A stretch of 17,669 bases of DNA from Clostridiales bacterium (GTDB taxonomy: Bacteria; Bacillota; Clostridia; Saccharofermentanales; Saccharofermentanaceae). The notes below the pieces were generated by a model, which ran no database searches, was not told the origin of the DNA, and worked only from the letters and a program-made list of their open reading frames with translations. Each line of letters begins with the position of its first letter. The stretch's first letter is position 1. Shown piece after piece: positions 14,365 to 17,669 of this stretch. The stretch lies in assembly GCA_017612755.1 (NCBI GenBank), contig JAGAFH010000230.1, positions 1 to 17,669 on the forward strand. The letters run 5' to 3'. The position numbers and the translations under genes are program-made.

Positions 14365-15060
14365 ATGAACATAACAATACCTGAATTTACGAGATCTCCA
14401 TATTCCATCATCGTATTATCTTCTGTCATTATCGGGATAGCAGTAGCCGCCCTTCTCATGAAGCGGGCAAAAGTCCCTTCCCGGCAGATAATGCTCACCT
14501 CCCTTCTGGCTCTTTTCTGCATATTCAACTGCGCCATCGTACTGGCTGTGGCCACCACAGGATATCTTGGATTTGCAGGTCTCGGAGGCGCTTTGGGACT
14601 TATCATCGCAATAATCTCTTCAGTCCTTATCTTCAGGGAACATGAAAGGGTAGTCTTCGCTTCCTGGGTGATCACGGCTCCCCTTATGTATTCCCTCAGC
14701 AAGAACGGCTGCACACTGGCAGGATGCTGCAGGGGCTTTGAATACCACGGTCCCTTTGCCCTGGTATACGGAGAAGACAGCTGTTTCCCGGTCCAGCCCC
14801 TGGATACGCTGCTCTTTATGCTGGTTTTTATCATCTCACTGATCATATTCACAAGAGCAAAAGACAAACTGAACACCGGGCTGATATCACTTCTTATGTC
14901 AGGAGGAGTCAGGATATTTACCGATTCTCTCAGAGAATCCCATCAGGACATACTGATCTCCCAGAGCCAGGTGATCACCGTCATCGTATGTGGAATTGGT
15001 ATTGCTTGTATTGTATTATTGAAAAAGATCACGAAAGAAGGGACAGATAATGGAAAATAA
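14365..15060 (+). CDS. Lgt-like integral membrane protein (divergent prolipoprotein diacylglyceryl transferase family)
   Basis: This 231-residue protein has about six or seven membrane segments and the outline of the Lgt family: GLGGALGLIIAII (72-84) where Lgt has its glycine-rich loop; KNGCTLAGCCRGF (113-125), similar to the GCFLAGCCYG motif seen in atypical Firmicutes Lgt-like proteins; FPVQPLD (141-147) where Lgt has PTQLYE; GVRIFTDSLRE (181-191) where Lgt has its R...E.LR motif; and QSQVITV (201-207). It is shorter than canonical Lgt and lacks the YWYGL and GARL motifs present in the real lgt at the left edge, so the same reaction is uncertain. The start has AAGGGG about ten bases upstream. 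Its last 11 bases overlap the next gene, indicating coupling. It could modify another lipid-linked substrate, but that is inference. Confidence 0.78.
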   Translation: MNITIPEFTRSPYSIIVLSSVIIGIAVAALLMKRAKVPSRQIMLTSLLALFCIFNCAIVLAVATTGYLGFAGLGGALGLIIAIISSVLIFREHERVVFASWVITAPLMYSLSKNGCTLAGCCRGFEYHGPFALVYGEDSCFPVQPLDTLLFMLVFIISLIIFTRAKDKLNTGLISLLMSGGVRIFTDSLRESHQDILISQSQVITVIVCGIGIACIVLLKKITKEGTDNGK

Positions 15061-15496
15061 CGAACAGGAACACATCACCGAAGTAAACACTGCTCCGGCC
15101 CCCGCCCCTGCAAACAGTCAGACAGAAACACCCGAGGACAGGAAGAAAGCCAATACTCTCTGTGTCATATCACTGATATGCATGTTCGCTCCGGGGTTCT
15201 TACTGACCATCTTTTCTGTAATCATGGAAGGGGCTTTATCCTTAGATCCCACCGGAATTGATCCGAACAGCTTCAATCCGCTTTCAGTTATGATGACCAT
15301 AGGAACATCCATCAGCGGTCTGGCAGAGATCGCCGCCTGGGTACTCATGATCTATGTAAGGGTAAAATACAGAAAGAACACCTTCGGAAAGGTCCTGATG
15401 TTCCTTTATATCGGACTTCTGATACTCCTGATCATCGGATTTATCTTACTGGTGATCATGTGTGTTGGGATAATGAAGTCCTGCCACGGCTTCTGA
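15050..15496 (+). CDS. Small three-span membrane protein of unknown function
   Basis: I do not recognise this 148-residue protein. Residues 1-34 are polar and acidic with an Ala-Pro stretch (APAPAPAN). Three hydrophobic helices follow at about 36-58, 80-104 and 112-140, with the basic loop YVRVKYRKNTFGK between the last two. It ends in KSCHGF. There is no signal peptide apart from TM1. GAAGGG lies inside the end of the Lgt-like gene, seven bases before ATG, and the genes overlap by 11 bases, so the product is made with the Lgt-like protein and may act with it. Its plan (disordered Pro-rich N-terminus, then membrane helices) recalls the VEPV-repeat protein, but no sequence similarity is visible. 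Confidence 0.8.
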   Translation: MENNEQEHITEVNTAPAPAPANSQTETPEDRKKANTLCVISLICMFAPGFLLTIFSVIMEGALSLDPTGIDPNSFNPLSVMMTIGTSISGLAEIAAWVLMIYVRVKYRKNTFGKVLMFLYIGLLILLIIGFILLVIMCVGIMKSCHGF

Positions 15497-15520
15497 TACG
15501 AACTGAAATAATAAAAACAA

Positions 15521-15546
15521 AAAGCCCGGTCAAAAGACCGGGCTTT
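15521..15546. terminator. Bidirectional terminator between the small membrane protein gene and the repeat-solenoid gene
   Basis: AAAGCCCGGTC (15521-15531) and GACCGGGCTTT (15536-15546) form a perfect 11-pair stem with an AAAA loop. The minus side continues into TTTTGTTTTTAT, the plus side into CATTATT, so it is strongest for the minus-strand gene and serves both. Confidence 0.92.
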
Positions 15547-15570
15547 CATTATTCACAAATACTGATCTAT

Positions 15571-16305
15571 TTACCAGAGCTTCTCTGCAACGAAGGAAGG
15601 GTTAGCTCTTGCGGATGCGGCGACTGCATCATCCTTATCGTTGATGAGCTGGTTAAGTGTATCTGCTGATGTTGTAGGATTGCAGGCAACTGCCTTACGA
15701 ACCTGGGCCTTGAAGTCATTAACGAATGTAGAAAGGATCTCAGGTGTGACCTTAGGATTGTTAACTACCTGGAGACGGACACCCATTCTCTCATCCTCGG
15801 CAAGCTCGGTAAGAGTAATGATATTGATGTTGTGGTTGGAAGCAGCACCCTCTCTTACGCTGTCAACATCATCACCTGCAAGTTCTGCAATGATGATCTC
15901 GCTGGCATTAGGATTATGTGCGATAGCTTCTCTTACACTTACTTCCCTGTCATCAAGGAGCATGAAAAGTGTCTCCTCTGTTGTAGAAGGATTGCCTGCT
16001 ACAGAGATCCTTACCTCAGGTACGGGATCCTTTGCAAGTCTTGCAAGTACATCGGGAGCAGTATTGGAATTAGCTGCTACACCTGCTCTTACGACGGGAG
16101 CTGCATCAGCAGCAAGAGCTGAAACAGTCTCTCCAGAAACACAGGGATTGGAAGCTGCCATAGCGCGTACTTCGGGAGCCCTGTTAGCTGCAAGATCCTT
16201 AAGGATCGTCTCATCTGTCGTCTTCTCGGCAATAAGTATCTTTCCTTTTTTAGGGATAAGTCTGACCTGGTCAACGGTAAGTCCTGCGATATTCTCGGGT
16301 TTCAT
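15571..16305 (-). CDS. Alpha-solenoid protein of exact 26-residue repeats (HEAT/LRV-like)
   Basis: This 244-residue protein is almost wholly tandem repeats. From residue 46, seven full units of exactly 26 residues (46-71, 72-97, 98-123, 124-149, 150-175, 176-201, 202-227) are followed by a 17-residue partial unit; residues 20-45 are a degenerate first unit. The consensus is V-R-x-x-x-A-x-N-P, then S/T-rich turn residues, then x-L-x-x-L-x-x-D-x-x-x-x, typical of HEAT-like or leucine-rich-variant solenoids that bind proteins. The four-cysteine iron-sulfur cap of the Azotobacter LRV protein is absent. There is no signal peptide or membrane segment. GAGGAGG lies nine bases before ATG. It is a single gene with its own terminator; its neighbours give no clue to the partner. 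Confidence 0.87.
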   Translation of the reverse strand: MKPENIAGLTVDQVRLIPKKGKILIAEKTTDETILKDLAANRAPEVRAMAASNPCVSGETVSALAADAAPVVRAGVAANSNTAPDVLARLAKDPVPEVRISVAGNPSTTEETLFMLLDDREVSVREAIAHNPNASEIIIAELAGDDVDSVREGAASNHNINIITLTELAEDERMGVRLQVVNNPKVTPEILSTFVNDFKAQVRKAVACNPTTSADTLNQLINDKDDAVAASARANPSFVAEKLW

Positions 16306-16338
16306 AACGGAAATCCTCCTCTTGGATTAATTAAATAT

Positions 16339-16344
16339 ATTTTA
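16339..16344 (-). promoter_or_regulatory. Candidate extended -10 of the solenoid gene
   Basis: On the minus strand, TAAAAT (16344-16339) preceded by TGG forms an extended -10. No good -35 is found at 17 bases. The 80-base gap to the upstream gene shows no strong terminator, so readthrough from the zinc-ribbon pair is also possible. Confidence 0.38.
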
Positions 16345-16385
16345 CCACGACTTTATAAGATTTCTATCATCCTATCGTATGATTT

Positions 16386-16946
16386 TTACTCTCCGATGAC
16401 CACGTTGGGAGCGGTCACTTCCCTGCCGCAGACAGGGCATATTCCGGTGGCTCCCGACCTGATCTTCAGGGCAGCGGCGCAGCCGGGACAGCTCATTCCG
16501 ATAAAGGGCTTAGCCGCCTTCTCCTCATTAGCGGCTGCCTTGGCAGGATCGAACCTGTCAGTCAGGACAAACCGGTCATTGGCATCGTCATATACCATAT
16601 TAATGAGTATCTTTTTCCTGATACCATATAATCTGGCCTTCTCAAACTTCTCCCTGGTCATATTCAGATATCCGCAGAGCTCCTTTACGGGGACCAGTCC
16701 GTCATCATCATTCTTCATAATGGTGTTGATCCTCATAAAGACACCCAGAAACATCATGGTCCTGCAGTATATGATCACAAGTCCCACGTTGAAGAAACCT
16801 AAGCAAGTGAGCCAGGCAGATACGGCAGAAAAGCCTTCTTCGGCAGCAGTGCCGAAACAGATAAAGGCTCCCATGAATCCGACTACAAACCAGATGGACC
16901 AGATACCGAGCTTTGTAAAGAGAACATTCTTATTAATGTATTCCAT
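16386..16946 (-). CDS. Membrane protein with helix-turn module and zinc ribbon, paralogue 1
   Basis: The 186-residue protein has two membrane helices (about 12-33 and 43-72), then a cytoplasmic winged-helix-like module (GLVPVKELCGYLNMTREKFEK, 83-103, to about 131), an Ala/Lys/Glu linker, and a C-terminal zinc ribbon with CPGC (153-156) and CPVC (170-173). Domain order and the spacing of cysteine pairs mirror the upstream gene, so the two are tandem paralogues. The function is unknown; the zinc ribbon could bind nucleic acid or protein. The start at 16946 overlaps the upstream gene by 14 bases, with GGAGGG five or six bases upstream, so they are coupled. Similar TM plus winged-helix plus zinc-ribbon proteins are common in clostridial genomes as uncharacterised proteins; that comes from memory, not a search. 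Confidence 0.8.
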   Translation of the reverse strand: MEYINKNVLFTKLGIWSIWFVVGFMGAFICFGTAAEEGFSAVSAWLTCLGFFNVGLVIIYCRTMMFLGVFMRINTIMKNDDDGLVPVKELCGYLNMTREKFEKARLYGIRKKILINMVYDDANDRFVLTDRFDPAKAAANEEKAAKPFIGMSCPGCAAALKIRSGATGICPVCGREVTAPNVVIGE

Positions 16947-17472
16947 CCTGACCCTCCGATCTGAAATATGTACCGCAGAAAGAGCATCTTGCTCCTCCGT
17001 CGATCCTCATCTTCACTTCTCCGGCGCAGGTAGGACAATAGACAGTGATAAAGTCAGTTGCAGTCTCCGCCTTCATGACGATCATGGCCCCGGCTCTTCC
17101 GAAAGTTATATTCTTAAAAGTGCCATTATTAGTCATGGCAGCGATATCTTTCTTAACCTTGGCCAGAGGATATCCTGTCAGGGACGAAATTACTTCATAA
17201 GTGACCTTTCCGTCATGGTCCTCCTCAAAGATCCTGTTATAAGAGTCGGCCCTGTAAAGTCTTTTCTTACCCGTAAGGGAAAAAGCGAAAAGTCCTGTAA
17301 CAATAAGGGCCACCGGAAAGAATATAAGAAACAGCATGGCAAAGAACATATCCGGGTGCTCTATGCACACGCACAGACATATAACGTCAAAAAAGGCCAA
17401 AACGCCCCCGATGCCCATGAGCACGTTGTATAAAACGCCGAGGGAACCCATCTTTATCCTGTTTAGATACAT
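16933..17472 (-). CDS. Membrane protein with winged-helix-like module and zinc ribbon, paralogue 2
   Basis: The 179-residue protein has two membrane helices (about 12-37 and 43-66), a module GKVTYEVISSLTGYPLAKVK (88-107) followed by KDIAAMTNNGTFKNITF (108-124), and a C-terminal zinc ribbon with CPTC (146-149) and CSFC (163-166). This is the same plan as the downstream paralogue. The frame is open to 17499; ATG at 17472 is chosen because GGGAGG lies five bases upstream and the extra residues are not hydrophobic. It is the first gene of the two-gene operon, driven by a strong extended -10 promoter. Function is unknown. Domain calls are from composition and motif spacing, so moderate confidence is fair for anything beyond the zinc ribbon. 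Confidence 0.8.
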   Translation of the reverse strand: MYLNRIKMGSLGVLYNVLMGIGGVLAFFDVICLCVCIEHPDMFFAMLFLIFFPVALIVTGLFAFSLTGKKRLYRADSYNRIFEEDHDGKVTYEVISSLTGYPLAKVKKDIAAMTNNGTFKNITFGRAGAMIVMKAETATDFITVYCPTCAGEVKMRIDGGARCSFCGTYFRSEGQDGIH

Positions 17473-17501
17473 ACATACCTCCCTGTTATTCCACTCCAAT
17501 G

Positions 17502-17530
17502 ATTATAGCAGTTAAATGTTGAATTTTCAT
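17502..17530 (-). promoter_or_regulatory. Promoter of the zinc-ribbon operon
   Basis: On the minus strand, ATGAAA (17530-17525), 17 bases, then TATAAT (17507-17502), preceded by TGC, form a consensus extended -10. It interleaves with the divergent tRNA-Ser promoter. Confidence 0.65.
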
Positions 17531-17547
17531 TTAATCTTCTATAAAAT
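17519..17547 (+). promoter_or_regulatory. tRNA-Ser promoter
   Basis: TTGAAT (17519-17524), 17 bases, TAAAAT (17542-17547); TAAAAT ends 13 bases before the tRNA. It overlaps the minus-strand promoter, whose -10 lies just upstream of this -35. Confidence 0.65.
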
Positions 17548-17560
17548 AATGCGTGCTTAC

Positions 17561-17649
17561 GGAGACGTATCGAAGTGGTCATAACGAGGCGCACTCGAAA
17601 TGCGTTAGCCCTCCGGGGCTCGAGGGTTCGAATCCCTCCGTCTCCGCCA
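17561..17649 (+). tRNA. tRNA-Ser (anticodon CGA)
   Basis: Acceptor GGAGACG pairs with CGTCTCC, then discriminator G and encoded CCA (17647-17649). The anticodon stem GCGCA/TGCGT carries loop CTCGAAA, anticodon CGA, which reads UCG. The long variable arm (TAGCCCTCCGGGGCT) is the class II serine type, and the T arm is GAGGG-TTCGAAT-CCCTC. The total is 89 nucleotides. Confidence 0.97.
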
Positions 17650-17669
17650 GAAAAGGACTGGAAGTTTCA

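Overview
The window looks like chromosomal DNA of a Gram-positive anaerobe of the class Clostridia. The evidence is the gene order rimP-nusA-ylxR-ylxQ-infB-rbfA-nrnA-truB-ribF, the strong GGAGG-type ribosome binding sites, the PerR-type Fur protein and the YhbD protein. Rows I counted by hand run near 50% GC in most genes. I cannot name a genus from sequence alone. There is no phage, insertion sequence, CRISPR array or rRNA. No gap between genes exceeds about 260 bases; the largest are 8722-8977, 9386-9568 and 10495-10670, and each holds the promoters or terminators listed.

Region 1 (1-8800, minus strand) is the translation/transcription core operon, read right to left: rimP, nusA, ylxR, ylxQ, infB, rbfA, nrnA, truB, ribF, and then the start of lgt, which runs off the left edge. 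Genes overlap or nearly abut (ATGA junctions at nrnA-truB and truB-ribF, TAATG at ylxQ-infB). They join ribosome assembly, transcription elongation/termination, translation initiation, tRNA modification, RNA/nucleotide turnover and FMN/FAD synthesis. The short leader before rimP contains an intrinsic terminator between promoter and first codon, which suggests attenuation, possibly NusA-mediated.

Region 2 (8800-13400, mostly plus strand) holds a small P-loop protein divergent from the core operon, mscL, a minus-strand perR whose promoter carries a Per box, a yhbD-like gene followed by an ArsR-type regulator with a long lysine-rich tail, and a secreted/membrane serine hydrolase that is more AT-rich than its neighbours.

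Region 3 (13400-17669) holds a membrane protein with Val-Glu-Pro-Val repeats, tRNA-Val(GAC), an Lgt-like membrane protein overlapping a small three-span membrane protein, a solenoid protein with exact 26-residue repeats, two tandem membrane proteins with zinc ribbons, and tRNA-Ser(CGA) at the right edge. The most unusual items are the H1-like regulator beside YhbD, the 26-residue solenoid, the second Lgt-family protein and the zinc-ribbon paralogue pair. I found no clear evidence for a complete undescribed defence or mobile system.
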